Below are positions 42,791 through 51,268 of a DNA stretch of 64,000 bases, piece after piece. Each line of letters opens with the position of its first letter. Within the stretch, counting starts at the first letter, position 1. The translations under genes and the position numbers were made by a program. The notes under the pieces are model-generated. The model did no database searches and was not told where the DNA came from. It saw only the letters and a program-made list of their open reading frames with translations. Source of the stretch: Sphingopyxis sp. GW247-27LB (GTDB taxonomy: Bacteria; Pseudomonadota; Alphaproteobacteria; Sphingomonadales; Sphingomonadaceae); the NCBI RefSeq assembly GCF_002277025.1, contig NZ_NIWD01000013.1, forward strand, positions 1-64,000, written 5' to 3'.

Positions 42791-44542
42791 CTACGCCGCC
42801 ATCGCGAAGGGCTGGATTTCGCCCGCCAGATATTGCGCGCGCGCCTTCGAGCGGCTCAGCTTGCCCGAGCTGGTGCGCGGCAGGGTGCGCGGCGGGATCA
42901 GCTCGACCAGGCAGTTCATGCCGGTGATCGCGCGGACGCGGTCGCGGATCGTCTCGCGCAGCGCGATGCGCTCCGCCTCGTCGCTGGTGCGGCACTGGAC
43001 GAGCACCGCGGGGGTCTCCTCGCCGCCGGGTGCGGTGATCGCGAAGGCGGCGATGTCGCCCGACTTGAAGCCGGGAAGCTGCTCGACCGCCCATTCGATG
43101 TCCTGCGGCCAGTGGTTCTTGCCGTTGATGATGATCATGTCCTTGGCGCGGCCGACGACATAGATGTAGCCGTCCGACAGATAGCCCATGTCGCCGGTGT
43201 CGAGCCAGCCGTCCGCCATGCAGGCGGCGGTCGCCTCGGGGTCGCGGTAATAGCCGGTCATCAGCGACGGGCCGGTGCACCAGACCTTGCCGACCGTCTG
43301 GTCGGGGAGGATGTTGCCGGCCTCGTCGCGTACTTCGATCGTCATGTCCTTGACGGCCTTGCCGCAGTTGACGATCGCGCGGTAGCGCGTCGGCCGGCCG
43401 GCGTCGCCGGCGCCGCCCGACAATTCGGTTTCCTCGACCAGTTCGACGACGATCCCTTCGCCCGGCGGCATGATGCTGACCGCGAGTGTCGCTTCGGCGA
43501 GACCGTAGCTCGGCAGGAAGGCGCTCGCCTTGAAGCCCGCTTCGCCAAAGGCGTCGACGAAGCTCTGCATCACGTCGGGGCGGATCATGTCGGCGCCGTT
43601 GCCTGCGACGCGCCAGCGCGACAGGTCGAAACGCTCGGCGACATTGGTCTGGCTGGAGATGCGGCGCGCGCAGATATCGTAGCCGAAGGTCGGCGAATAG
43701 CTGAGGGTGGTGCCCTGGTTGCGGCTGATCAGGTCGAGCCAGGCGAGCGGGCGGCGCGCGAAATCCTCGGTCTTGAGATAATCGACCGATACCTGGTTCG
43801 CGACCGGCGACAGGAAGCAGCCGACGAGGCCCATGTCATGATACCAGGGCAGCCACGACACGCAGCGGTCGCTGTCCTGAAGGTGCATGCCGTGCGAATG
43901 CGCCGACAGATTGTTGAGCAGCGCGCCGTGGGTGACCGCGACCCCGTGCGGGAAGCGGGTCGATCCGCTGCTGTACTGGAGATAGCAGGTTTCGTCGGTC
44001 TTCTGCTCGGGAAGCTCGGTGATCGGGGCCGCCCGCTTCTCGAACGCGCTCCAGTCCATCGGTGCGACGCCGCGCTGTTCGGCGGCCTCGGTCGCCATCG
44101 CCGCGATCTCGGGCGGGAAGAACAGCATCACGGGGTCGCAGCTGGTGAGCTGGACGGTGAGCTGGCCGACATAGGATTCGCGGCCGCCGAAGCTGGTCGG
44201 CAGCGGCAGCGGGACCGGCCAGGCGCCCGCGTAGATGGTGCCGAAGAAGAGTGCGGCGAATTCGGCGCCGGTCTCCGCGATCAGCGCGATGCGGTCGCCG
44301 GGTTTCACGCCCGCAGCGACGAGCCGATAGGCGGCGCGCTTCGCATCCTCCTTGAGTTCGCGATAGCTGTAGGCGCGGACGAGCTTGCCACGCGGATCGT
44401 GGAAATTGAGCCCGCGGCTGCCCGCGGCGGCATAATCGAGCGCCTCGCCGACGGTGGCGAAGTCCGAAAAGCGGCGCGGCTGCGCGCATTCGGTGGGCGT
44501 GGGGACGAGTTCGTCCGGTGCGACGTTGTTTTTTTCGGTCAT
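42791..44542 (-). CDS. Fatty acyl-AMP ligase (ANL superfamily)
   Basis: This is an AMP-forming acyl activator related to FadD32-like fatty acyl-AMP ligases. It has the nucleotide motif YLQYSSGSTRFPHGVAVTH, the block WLPWYHDMGLVG and the end motif GDMGYLSDGYIYVVGRAKD followed by IIINGKNHWPQDIE. The C-terminal lysine for adenylation lies within SSGKLSRSKARAQ. The 583-residue version from the ATG at 44542 (MTEKNN) is chosen because conserved sequence begins there; a longer start at 44605 is possible. No acyl carrier protein or polyketide synthase is beside it. It probably supplies an acyl-adenylate to a distant pathway. Confidence 0.88.
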   Translation of the reverse strand: MTEKNNVAPDELVPTPTECAQPRRFSDFATVGEALDYAAAGSRGLNFHDPRGKLVRAYSYRELKEDAKRAAYRLVAAGVKPGDRIALIAETGAEFAALFFGTIYAGAWPVPLPLPTSFGGRESYVGQLTVQLTSCDPVMLFFPPEIAAMATEAAEQRGVAPMDWSAFEKRAAPITELPEQKTDETCYLQYSSGSTRFPHGVAVTHGALLNNLSAHSHGMHLQDSDRCVSWLPWYHDMGLVGCFLSPVANQVSVDYLKTEDFARRPLAWLDLISRNQGTTLSYSPTFGYDICARRISSQTNVAERFDLSRWRVAGNGADMIRPDVMQSFVDAFGEAGFKASAFLPSYGLAEATLAVSIMPPGEGIVVELVEETELSGGAGDAGRPTRYRAIVNCGKAVKDMTIEVRDEAGNILPDQTVGKVWCTGPSLMTGYYRDPEATAACMADGWLDTGDMGYLSDGYIYVVGRAKDMIIINGKNHWPQDIEWAVEQLPGFKSGDIAAFAITAPGGEETPAVLVQCRTSDEAERIALRETIRDRVRAITGMNCLVELIPPRTLPRTSSGKLSRSKARAQYLAGEIQPFAMAA

Positions 44543-44723
44543 AGGGGGTGCAAAGTCCCGGGAAGCGGGGTGCGCGGCAACAAGCATGTCATCTTTCGGA
44601 TCCATGATGGCGCTCGGCGATCCCTTGCAAGTGGAACAAATCGGCCCTTTTCGGACCTTGATGGCCCGATATGGCGGCGCTGGTCGTTCTCAATCGGGCC
44701 CGACTGTGGCATAAACATGGCAT

Positions 44724-45296
44724 ATGCCCAATCGCCGCGCTCCATCCGACCGCCGGAAAAAGTCGTTGGACGCCGCACGGCTCGACGAGCTGGCGCTCGC
44801 CTATGTCGCGCGATTCGCGACGAGCAGGGCCAAGCTGGCACGCTATCTCGCTCGAAAGATACGCGAATCCGACTGGACGGACGAAGCGGACGCCATGACG
44901 TCATGCGAAACGGTCGTCGCGAAAATGGAGCGGCTCGGCTTCGTCGACGACCGGCAATATGCGGCGATGCGCGGCGCGGCGATGACGCGGCGCGGGCTCG
45001 GCGCGCGGCGGGTGAAGGCGCAGCTGTGGGTCGACGGCATCGGCGAGGCCGACGCGGGCGAGGCGATCGAAAGCGCCGAGGCGGCGGCGTTCGCCGCGGC
45101 GCTCGGCTTTGCGCGGCGGCGGCGGGTCGGCCCCTATGCGAGCGGGCCGGCGGCCGACCCCGCGCTGCGCGAGCGCCAGGTCGCGGCCTTCGCGCGCGCG
45201 GGCCACGCGCCCGGCCTCGCGCGCCGCATCCTCGCGATCGCGCCGGGTGACGAAGCGGCGCTGGCGGCGCTGGACGAGGGCGCGGCGCTCGACTAG
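44724..45296 (+). CDS. recX: RecX-family regulatory protein
   Basis: This 190-residue helical protein fits the RecX family, which modulates RecA filaments. Blocks are RLDELALAYVARFATSRAKLARYL, WTDEADAMTSCETVVAKMERLGFVDD and the conserved ALGFARRRRVGPYA; in the middle is the GLGARRVKAQLWVDGI segment. It is not beside recA, which is common outside the E. coli arrangement. The ATG at 44724 lies in a 180-base divergent gap with the acyl-AMP ligase gene. The tail is Ala-rich. Function is inferred from the family. Confidence 0.85.
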   Translation: MPNRRAPSDRRKKSLDAARLDELALAYVARFATSRAKLARYLARKIRESDWTDEADAMTSCETVVAKMERLGFVDDRQYAAMRGAAMTRRGLGARRVKAQLWVDGIGEADAGEAIESAEAAAFAAALGFARRRRVGPYASGPAADPALRERQVAAFARAGHAPGLARRILAIAPGDEAALAALDEGAALD

Positions 45297-45329
45297 GAAA
45301 AGCCCCCGTTCTGGCGAAAGGAAGTGCCG

Positions 45330-45791
45330 ATGCGCGTGATCTTGACCGCTCTTGCCCTGACGATGGCGATGCCCATGTCCGCCTGCGCGAAGGACAGCGA
45401 CGCGCAATCGGAAAGCGCGGCGACGATCCCGCTGACGATCCAGGAAGGCGGCAAGACGCACAAGTTCAATGTCGAGGTCGCGCGCACCAGCGAGGAGCAG
45501 GCGCGCGGGCTGATGTTCCGCACCAGCCTGCCCGCCGACGGCGGCATGATCTTCCCCTTTCCCAAGCCGCGGATCGCGAGCTTCTGGATGAAGAACACGC
45601 TGATCCCGCTCGACATGATCTTCATCCGCGCCGACGGCAGCATCGACCGGATCGCCGAGAACACGATTCCCGAATCCCTCGATCCGGTGGTCAGCGGCGG
45701 CGACGTCGCGGCGGTGCTCGAACTCGCGGGCGGCACCGCGGCGAAGCTCGGCCTCGACGAGGATGCGACGGTGAGCTGGAAGGATCGTTGA
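45330..45791 (+). CDS. DUF192 family exported protein
   Basis: This 153-residue protein has a signal-like N-terminus ending in AMPMSACAKDSD, which contains a possible lipobox (MSAC), and a DUF192 domain. The family pattern is KFNVEVARTSEEQARGLMFR, the centre MIFPFPKPRIASFWMKNTLI and then AVLELAGGTAAKLGL. The function of DUF192 is not known. The ATG at 45330 has AGGA seven bases upstream and is preferred to a GTG two codons earlier. It begins a short rightward group with NDUFA12 and DUF2155. Confidence 0.88.
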   Translation: MRVILTALALTMAMPMSACAKDSDAQSESAATIPLTIQEGGKTHKFNVEVARTSEEQARGLMFRTSLPADGGMIFPFPKPRIASFWMKNTLIPLDMIFIRADGSIDRIAENTIPESLDPVVSGGDVAAVLELAGGTAAKLGLDEDATVSWKDR

Positions 45792-45867
45792 GGCGGGCGC
45801 ATAAACGTCCGAGCCGCGCCCTTTCGCGCTTGCGAAGCGCACGGCCTTGCCTGTAAACGCCGCAGCC

Positions 45868-46254
45868 ATGAGCATCCTGGGCAAGATTTTCACCTGGTGG
45901 GACGGCGCGACCGTCGGCACGTTGTTGAACAGCTGGCGCACCGGCACGCAGGTCGGCGAGGACGGCCTCGGCAATCGCTATTTCCGTTCGCGCGACGGCA
46001 AGCGGCGCTGGGTTCTCTACAAGGGGTCGAACGATGCGAGCCGCGTGCCGCCCGAATGGCACGGCTGGCTGCACGGCACCTTCGACGAGCTGCCCGCCGA
46101 CATACTGCCCGCACCGCGCGCGTGGGAAAAGGATGCGACCGCGAACCTGACCGGCAGTCTAGGCGCCTATCGCCCGGCGGGCGCGCTCGAACGCGGGGGG
46201 CGCCGCGCCGCCGCGACCGGCGATTACGAGGCCTGGCGGCCCGGCGCCGAGTGA
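45868..46254 (+). CDS. NADH:ubiquinone oxidoreductase subunit NDUFA12
   Basis: This 128-residue protein is the small accessory subunit of respiratory complex I found in alphaproteobacteria and mitochondria. Typical blocks are IFTWWDGATVGTLLNSWRTG, VGEDGLGNRYFRSRDGKRRW and VPPEWHGWLHGTFDELP. The C-terminus holds the disordered tail NLTGSLGAYRPAGALERGG. The start at 45868 matches homologues. It is followed by the DUF2155 gene with an overlap of four bases, the usual order in sphingomonads. Confidence 0.93.
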   Translation: MSILGKIFTWWDGATVGTLLNSWRTGTQVGEDGLGNRYFRSRDGKRRWVLYKGSNDASRVPPEWHGWLHGTFDELPADILPAPRAWEKDATANLTGSLGAYRPAGALERGGRRAAATGDYEAWRPGAE

Positions 46255-46910
46255 ACGCCGCAATGCCGCGTCCGCTCGTTTCCGCGCTCGTCCTGCTGCT
46301 GGCGGTTCCGGCGCTGGCGGGATGCGACCGCGCGGCGGACAAGACGGGCGGAAGCGCCAAGGCGCCCGAGGTCGTGCGCTCCGAAACCGTGCCGCAGGAA
46401 GTCGGCGGCATCGAAGGCGCGACCCCGATGGCCGAGCGCGTCGCGGTGCTCGGCCTCCTCAACAAGCGCAACGGGCTGGTCCGCGACCTCGAGATGAAGC
46501 CCGGCGAATCGGTGCGCGTCGGCCGCGCGATCGTGCGCCTGCGCGCCTGCGAGCAGACCGCGCCGTGGGAGGATCCGCCCGAAACCGGCGCCTTCGTGCA
46601 GCTGACGGTGCAGGATCAGCGCGACGACAAATGGTATCGCGTCTTTTCGGGCTGGATCTTCAAGGAACGGCCCGAGCGCAACATCATCCAGCACCCGATC
46701 TTCGACGTCTATGTCAAAAGCTGCGCGATGACATATCCGGGCGGCGAACCCGTCGCGCGGTCGGTGCCGAAGCCGGCCGCGGCCGCGGCGCCCACGGCGT
46801 CGAGCGCGCCCCAGTCGCCGGCGACGAACGGCGGCGAGGGCAGCGCGGCGCCCGCCGCGCCTGCTGCGCCCGCGCCAGCCGCCCCCTCGGTGCCCGACAG
46901 CACCGAATAG
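46251..46910 (+). CDS. DUF2155 lipoprotein
   Basis: This 219-residue protein starts with a hydrophobic signal peptide and lipobox (LLLAVPALAGCDRAAD), which predicts an outer- or inner-membrane lipoprotein. The DUF2155 domain includes AVLGLLNKRNGLVRDLEMKP, RAIVRLRACEQTAPWEDPP and WYRVFSGWIFKERPE, and ends with DVYVKSCAM. The GTG at 46251 overlaps the NDUFA12 stop by four bases; an ATG four codons later is the alternative. The last 65 residues are Ala/Pro-rich and run opposite to the aat gene, as described in the findings. Confidence 0.88.
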   Translation: MNAAMPRPLVSALVLLLAVPALAGCDRAADKTGGSAKAPEVVRSETVPQEVGGIEGATPMAERVAVLGLLNKRNGLVRDLEMKPGESVRVGRAIVRLRACEQTAPWEDPPETGAFVQLTVQDQRDDKWYRVFSGWIFKERPERNIIQHPIFDVYVKSCAMTYPGGEPVARSVPKPAAAAAPTASSAPQSPATNGGEGSAAPAAPAAPAPAAPSVPDSTE

Positions 46911-47479
46911 AGCTGCGCGAGATAGTCGGCCTGCGGGATTTCGATCGCGCCGAGGCTCGCGAGATGCGGGGTGATGAACTGGCAATCGAGCAATCGCCAG
47001 CCGCCCGCACGCAGCCGTGCGACGAGGTGCGCGAGCGCGACCTTCGACGCGTCGCGCGCCCGGCTGACCATCGATTCGCCGAAGAAGGCGCGCCCGAGCG
47101 ACACGCCGTAGAGCCCGCCCGCGAGCTCGCCGTCCAGCCAGCATTCGACGCTGTGCGCGTGGCCGAGCCGGAACAATCGCTCGTAACTCGCCTTGATCAC
47201 AGGATTGATCCAGGTCGTCGGCCGGTCGGGCGCCGCCTCGGCGCAGAGTGCGAGCATCTCCGGAAAGACGGTATCGGTGGTGACACGGAAGCGGTCGGCG
47301 ACGATCGTCTTCCTGAGACTGCGCGACAGGCGGAAGCCATCGAGCGGCAGGATCGCGCGCAGCCGCGGCTCGACCCAGTGCACCGACGGGTCGTCGGCCC
47401 CGTCGGCCATCGGGAACAGCCCCTGCGCATAGGCGCTGAGCAGCAGCGCGGGGTCGATGGTTTCAATATGCCGCGTCAG
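46709..47479 (-). CDS. aat: Leucyl/phenylalanyl-tRNA--protein transferase
   Basis: This is the N-end-rule transferase that adds Leu or Phe to N-terminal basic residues. The core is clear: LSAYAQGLFPMADGAD, WVEPRLRAILPLDGFRLSRS, RPTTWINPVIKASYERLFRLGHAHSVE with the catalytic block, and GLYGVSLGRAFFGESMVSR followed by DCQFITPHLASLGAIEIP. No ATG precedes the core; conserved sequence reaches back to a CTG at 47479 overlapping the upstream methyltransferase stop. An in-frame ATG at 47410 would remove conserved sequence. The last 60 residues are Gly/Ala-rich and not part of the family. Confidence 0.85.
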   Translation of the reverse strand: MTRHIETIDPALLLSAYAQGLFPMADGADDPSVHWVEPRLRAILPLDGFRLSRSLRKTIVADRFRVTTDTVFPEMLALCAEAAPDRPTTWINPVIKASYERLFRLGHAHSVECWLDGELAGGLYGVSLGRAFFGESMVSRARDASKVALAHLVARLRAGGWRLLDCQFITPHLASLGAIEIPQADYLAQLYSVLSGTEGAAGAGAAGAAGAALPSPPFVAGDWGALDAVGAAAAAGFGTDRATGSPPGYVIAQLLT

Positions 47480-48303
47480 GACACAGGCTTCACGAATTTC
47501 AGCGTCATGCGATCCGATTCGCCGATCGCCAGATATTTTTCGCGGCCCTCGTCCTTCTGGCTCAGCGTCGGGGGCAGCGTCCAGACGCCGCCCGGATAGT
47601 CGTGCGTGTCCTTCGGGTTGGCGTTGACCTCGCTCTCGCCCGCGAGCTTGAACCCCGCGGCCTCGGCGAAGCCGACGATCGACGAGCGCTTCATATAACC
47701 GCTTTTCTCCTCGAGCGCCGAATCCATCGCCTCGGGCAGGCGATGGTCGACGACGCCGAGAATCCCGCCGGGTTTGAGCATCGCATAGATCTGCCGGAAC
47801 GCCTCGGCGGTATTGTCGCTGCCATCAAAGCGCCAATTGTGAACATTGCGAAAGGTCAGCACGACGTCGGCGCTGCCGTCGGGCACCTTCGTGCCGTCCT
47901 CGTGCGGGAATTCGGCAAGCTTGACCGCGCCATAGACGTCGGGTTTGCCCGCCTGCCAGCCCTCGATCGTCTTGAGCCGGCCTGCGGGGGCCGCAGCGTA
48001 GAGGGTGCCGCCGCCGGTCCTGGTCAGCGGGGCGAGGATTTCGGTGTACCAGCCGCCGCCGGGCCATAGCTCGACCACCGTGCCGCCGGGCTTCACACCG
48101 AAGAAGGCGAGCGTTTCGGCAGGGTGGCGATAGCGGTCGCGCGCAGTGTTGGCGGGGGTGCGGCTCGGCGCGGCGACGGCGGCGGTGATCGCGTCTTCGC
48201 CCTTGTCCGCATTTTCCTGCGCGGTGGCCTTGCCCGACGGCGCGCTGCACGCGGCGCAGGCGGCAATCAGAAGGGCACTTGCAACGGAAGGAAAATGACG
48301 CAT
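47476..48303 (-). CDS. Class I SAM-dependent methyltransferase, lipoprotein-like
   Basis: This 275-residue protein combines an N-terminal signal peptide with lipobox-like cysteines (LIAACAACSAPS) and a Rossmann methyltransferase domain. The SAM motif region is VVELWPGGGWYTEILAP, and the later acidic and hydrophobic motifs include DVVLTFRNVHNWRFDG and LKPGGILGVVDHRLPEAMD. It is probably an exported or membrane-anchored methyltransferase of the predicted family found in proteobacteria. The substrate is unknown. AGAGGTG precedes the ATG at 48303. Its stop overlaps the most likely aat start (CTGA). Confidence 0.85.
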   Translation of the reverse strand: MRHFPSVASALLIAACAACSAPSGKATAQENADKGEDAITAAVAAPSRTPANTARDRYRHPAETLAFFGVKPGGTVVELWPGGGWYTEILAPLTRTGGGTLYAAAPAGRLKTIEGWQAGKPDVYGAVKLAEFPHEDGTKVPDGSADVVLTFRNVHNWRFDGSDNTAEAFRQIYAMLKPGGILGVVDHRLPEAMDSALEEKSGYMKRSSIVGFAEAAGFKLAGESEVNANPKDTHDYPGGVWTLPPTLSQKDEGREKYLAIGESDRMTLKFVKPVS

Positions 48304-48382
48304 ATCGGCACCTCTCGGCTGGGGAGGACCGGTCGCGCCGGCCCGGGTGGGCGGCGGCCATAGTGCGAAGGGAGCCCGATCA

Positions 48383-48580
48383 ATGCAAGTGTCCATGCTG
48401 TCGGTCAGCATCGGCGCCGCCGCGCTGTTCGGGATCGCCGAGGCCGCCGACTGGCGCCGCCGCCACCGCCGCGACGTCGACAATGTCGGCTTCATGCCGT
48501 GGCGCGGAATCGCGCTCGCCTCGGTTGCGGTCGCGCTGCTGAGCGCGGCGGTTTGGCTGCATGGCGGAGCGGGGACCTGA
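48383..48580 (+). CDS. Small membrane protein (65 aa)
   Basis: This 65-residue protein has two hydrophobic stretches (residues 3-20, MLSVSIGAAALFGIAEAA, and 41-58, ALASVAVALLSAAVWL) flanking a basic loop (WRRRHRRDVDN). It may form a small two-pass membrane hairpin. The ATG has AAGGGAG eight bases upstream. The end overlaps the coq7 start by 28 bases, so expression is coupled with it. I do not recognise the family. It might help anchor the ubiquinone hydroxylase, but that is inference from position. Confidence 0.6.
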   Translation: MQVSMLSVSIGAAALFGIAEAADWRRRHRRDVDNVGFMPWRGIALASVAVALLSAAVWLHGGAGT

Positions 48581-49110
48581 TCGCGCGGCTCCGCACGGGG
48601 GAATCGCTCGGCGACCGCGTGATGAAGGTCGATCATGCGGGCGAGCATGGAGCGGTCTGCATCTATCGTGCACAGCGCTTCTTTGCACCTTGGCGAGCGC
48701 CCGGCTTGGTTGCGGAACTCGATGGATTTTTGGCGCATGAGCAAGATCATCGCGCACGTTTTTTCGCCGAGCTGGGCCGCCGGGGTCGCGGCCGCTGCAG
48801 CAGCTATCATCTGTGCGGCGGGGGCGGCTTCCTGTTGGGAGTCGTGACCGGCCTGGCGGGCGCCAAAGCGGTAGCGGCGACCACGGTCGCAATCGAACGG
48901 GTCGTGCTACGCCACATGCTTCAACAGATCGAGGCGCTGAAGGACAGCGATGCGGCGGCAACCGCGATATTGCGCGAGATCATCGTGGAGGAACAGCAGC
49001 ATCACGACGAATCCGTCGAGCGGCTCGGGGGCAGCCACTGGTCGCGGTTCATCGACCCGATCGTGGCCGCTTCGACCGAAGCGGTGATCTGGCTTGGGAT
49101 GCGGCTCTAG
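48553..49110 (+). CDS. coq7: Demethoxyubiquinone hydroxylase, COQ7/UbiF-like
   Basis: This 185-residue di-iron enzyme catalyses the late hydroxylation in ubiquinone synthesis. The three iron-binding blocks of the ferritin-like four-helix bundle are present: GDRVMKVDHAGEHGAV, GFLAHEQDHRARFFAEL and REIIVEEQQHHDESVERLG. The hydrophobic segment GGFLLGVVTGLAGAKAV helps it sit on the membrane. The start is probably a TTG at 48553 because conserved sequence (AAWRSGDLIARLR) begins just after it; there is no in-frame ATG in the region. It overlaps the small membrane protein by 28 bases. Confidence 0.9.
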   Translation: MAAWRSGDLIARLRTGESLGDRVMKVDHAGEHGAVCIYRAQRFFAPWRAPGLVAELDGFLAHEQDHRARFFAELGRRGRGRCSSYHLCGGGGFLLGVVTGLAGAKAVAATTVAIERVVLRHMLQQIEALKDSDAAATAILREIIVEEQQHHDESVERLGGSHWSRFIDPIVAASTEAVIWLGMRL

Positions 49111-49113
49111 GAT

Positions 49114-50598
49114 TTAGAGGCACGCCTCGAGGAACGGCTGGTCGAAGCCGAACTGGCGCGCCTTTTCGAGCGTGTAGGGGCGCAGGCCCATCGAACGGTA
49201 TTCGCCGACGATCTTTCCGTCCTTGTCCTCGTCCATATATTCGAACTTGAACAATTCCTGGGTGACGATGACGTCGCCTTCCATGCCGATCACCTCGGTG
49301 ACGTTGGTGACGCGGCGCGAACCGTCGCGCAGGCGCTTGATCTGGACGATCAGGTCGACCGAATCGGCGATCTGCTTCGAGATCGCTTCCTTCGGGATCT
49401 TGATGTCGCCCATCAGCACCATATTCTCCATACGGCCGAGGCATTCGCGCGGGCTGTTGCTGTGCAGCGTGCACATCGAGCCGTCGTGGCCGGTGTTCAT
49501 GGCAGCGAGCAGGTCGAAGCATTCGGCGCCGCGGACCTCGCCCATGATGATACGGTCGGGACGCATGCGCAGCGCGTTCTTGACGAGGTCGCCCATGTGG
49601 ATCGCGCCATTGCCCTCGAGGTTCGCGGGGCGCGTTTCGAGCGGCAGCCAGTGCGGCTGCTGCAACCGAAGCTCGGCGGCGTCCTCGATGGTCAGCACGC
49701 GCTCGCCGGGGTCGATCATCTTGGAGAGCGCGTTGAGCATCGTCGTCTTGCCCGAACCGGTACCGCCCGAGATGACGATGTTGAAGCGGCTGGCGCCCGC
49801 GATCTTGAGCGCGGTGCACATTTTCTGGTTCATCGCGCCCCATTGGCAGAGCATGTCGAGCGTGATCGGCTTGGCCGAGAATTTACGAATCGAGATCGCG
49901 GTGCCGCGAAGCGAGAGCGGCGGCACGATCACGTTGACGCGGCTGCCGTCCTTGAGGCGCGCGTCGGCGAGCGGCGTCGTCTGGTCGACGCGGCGGCCGA
50001 CGAGGTTGCAGATGCGCTGCGCGATCTGGAAGAGATGCTGTTCGTCGCGGAACTGGATCGGCGCGATGACGAGCTGGCCCTTGCGCTCGACATAAGTCTG
50101 GTAGGGGCCGTTGACCATGATGTCGCTGATGTCGGGGTCGGACAAAAGCTCTTCGAGCGGGCCGAAGCCCAAGAGCTCGTCGACCAGCACCTTTTCGAGC
50201 GCGAACTGCTCGCGGCGGTTGAGCGTGATGCGAAGCTCCGCGAGCACTTCGAGAATGATCGGGCGGAATTCCTCGGTCAGCTCGTCCTTGCTCAGCGTCG
50301 CCGCCGCCTCGGGGTCCACGCGTTCGAGCAGGCGCGGGAGCACCTGTTCCTTGATCTTGTGAACCGAGGCTTCGAAGCCCTGGAGCTTCTCGGGCTCCAT
50401 CGCCTCGGCGCTCGACCGCTGGTTCAGCCGGTCCATCGCCTCGAGTTCGGGGGCGAGGGCGCCCGGCGCGGGCTCGGGAATCGGCGCCGTGTCGAGCGCG
50501 GGGAACTGCCCGCCGCCGGCGGCGCCCCCCTGCATCGGCTTGGCCACGCCAAAGGCGGGGCGGCCCGCGGTTCCCGGTCGGCGTCCGAATGCACTCAT
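49114..50598 (-). CDS. cpaF: CpaF-type secretion ATPase (Tad pilus/type II-IV)
   Basis: This 494-residue ATPase drives assembly of Tad/Flp pili or related secretion. It has an N-terminal disordered part (residues 1-60), the N-terminal domain around DELLGFGPLEELL and the ATPase domain with Walker A VISGGTGSGKTTMLNA. The acidic Walker B block and the arginine-rich NALRMRPDRIIMGEVRGAE follow, and the histidine block is GSMCTLHSNSPREC. The ATG at 50598 has AGGGTG upstream. The other tad/cpa genes are not in this window, so the ATPase is separated from its usual operon or acts with distant genes. Confidence 0.93.
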   Translation of the reverse strand: MSAFGRRPGTAGRPAFGVAKPMQGGAAGGGQFPALDTAPIPEPAPGALAPELEAMDRLNQRSSAEAMEPEKLQGFEASVHKIKEQVLPRLLERVDPEAAATLSKDELTEEFRPIILEVLAELRITLNRREQFALEKVLVDELLGFGPLEELLSDPDISDIMVNGPYQTYVERKGQLVIAPIQFRDEQHLFQIAQRICNLVGRRVDQTTPLADARLKDGSRVNVIVPPLSLRGTAISIRKFSAKPITLDMLCQWGAMNQKMCTALKIAGASRFNIVISGGTGSGKTTMLNALSKMIDPGERVLTIEDAAELRLQQPHWLPLETRPANLEGNGAIHMGDLVKNALRMRPDRIIMGEVRGAECFDLLAAMNTGHDGSMCTLHSNSPRECLGRMENMVLMGDIKIPKEAISKQIADSVDLIVQIKRLRDGSRRVTNVTEVIGMEGDVIVTQELFKFEYMDEDKDGKIVGEYRSMGLRPYTLEKARQFGFDQPFLEACL

Positions 50599-50740
50599 CG
50601 TTTCACCCTGCTTCGCTTCGGTCCTCGTGCGGGGATTGCCGCGGCTTTCGCGAGAAAACCCCCGTCGAGCACGGTGAATAAGGGGGAAACTTTGATATTC
50701 TCCTAATGCCGCGGCGGGATGTCCCGCGCGGAGGAGGGGA

Positions 50741-51208
50741 ATGACGATGCGAATCATGATCTTGGGGCTGGCGGCCCTGCTCGCGGCGTCGCCGCTCGCG
50801 GCCGCCGATTCGCCCGAACTGCCCGGCTGGATGGAGGGGGCGTGGGAGCAGACGGCCTCCGAAGGGCGCTGGGCCGACGAATATTGGACCCCGCCGCGCG
50901 GCGGCATCATGGTCGGCGCGGCGCGAATCGGGAAGGGCGACGCCCTTGGCGTGTTCGAGCATACGCGGATCGTGCGAAAGCCCGACGGAACGCTCGCCTT
51001 CGTCGCGCAGCCGTTCGGGGGTCCGGCGGCCGAATTTCCGATGGCGGCGGCGGGGGAGCGGATGATCGAGTTCGCCAACCCGGCGCATGATTATCCGCAG
51101 CGCATCCGCTATTGGCGCGAGGGAAACCGGCTGAAGGCGCGCATCTCGCTGATGGACGGCAGCAAGGCCGAGGATTGGGATTACGGCCGGATGGGCAGCG
51201 GGGGATAG
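50741..51208 (+). CDS. Exported DUF6265-type protein
   Basis: This 155-residue protein has a signal peptide (residues 1-22, LGLAALLAASPLAAADS) and a small beta-rich domain resembling DUF6265. Visible blocks are PGWMEGAWEQTASEGRW, EYWTPPRGGIMVGAARI, LGVFEHTRIVRKPDGTLAF and the end LKARISLMDGSKAED. It is probably a periplasmic protein of unknown function. The first ATG at 50741 is close to GGAGGGG; the third codon is also an ATG (50747) with better spacing. It is divergent from cpaF. Confidence 0.75.
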   Translation: MTMRIMILGLAALLAASPLAAADSPELPGWMEGAWEQTASEGRWADEYWTPPRGGIMVGAARIGKGDALGVFEHTRIVRKPDGTLAFVAQPFGGPAAEFPMAAAGERMIEFANPAHDYPQRIRYWREGNRLKARISLMDGSKAEDWDYGRMGSGG

Positions 51209-51268
51209 GGGCGTCAGGCCACAATGAATGCGGGCCGAGAGAACGTCCGTTCATGACCGATAACGGCC

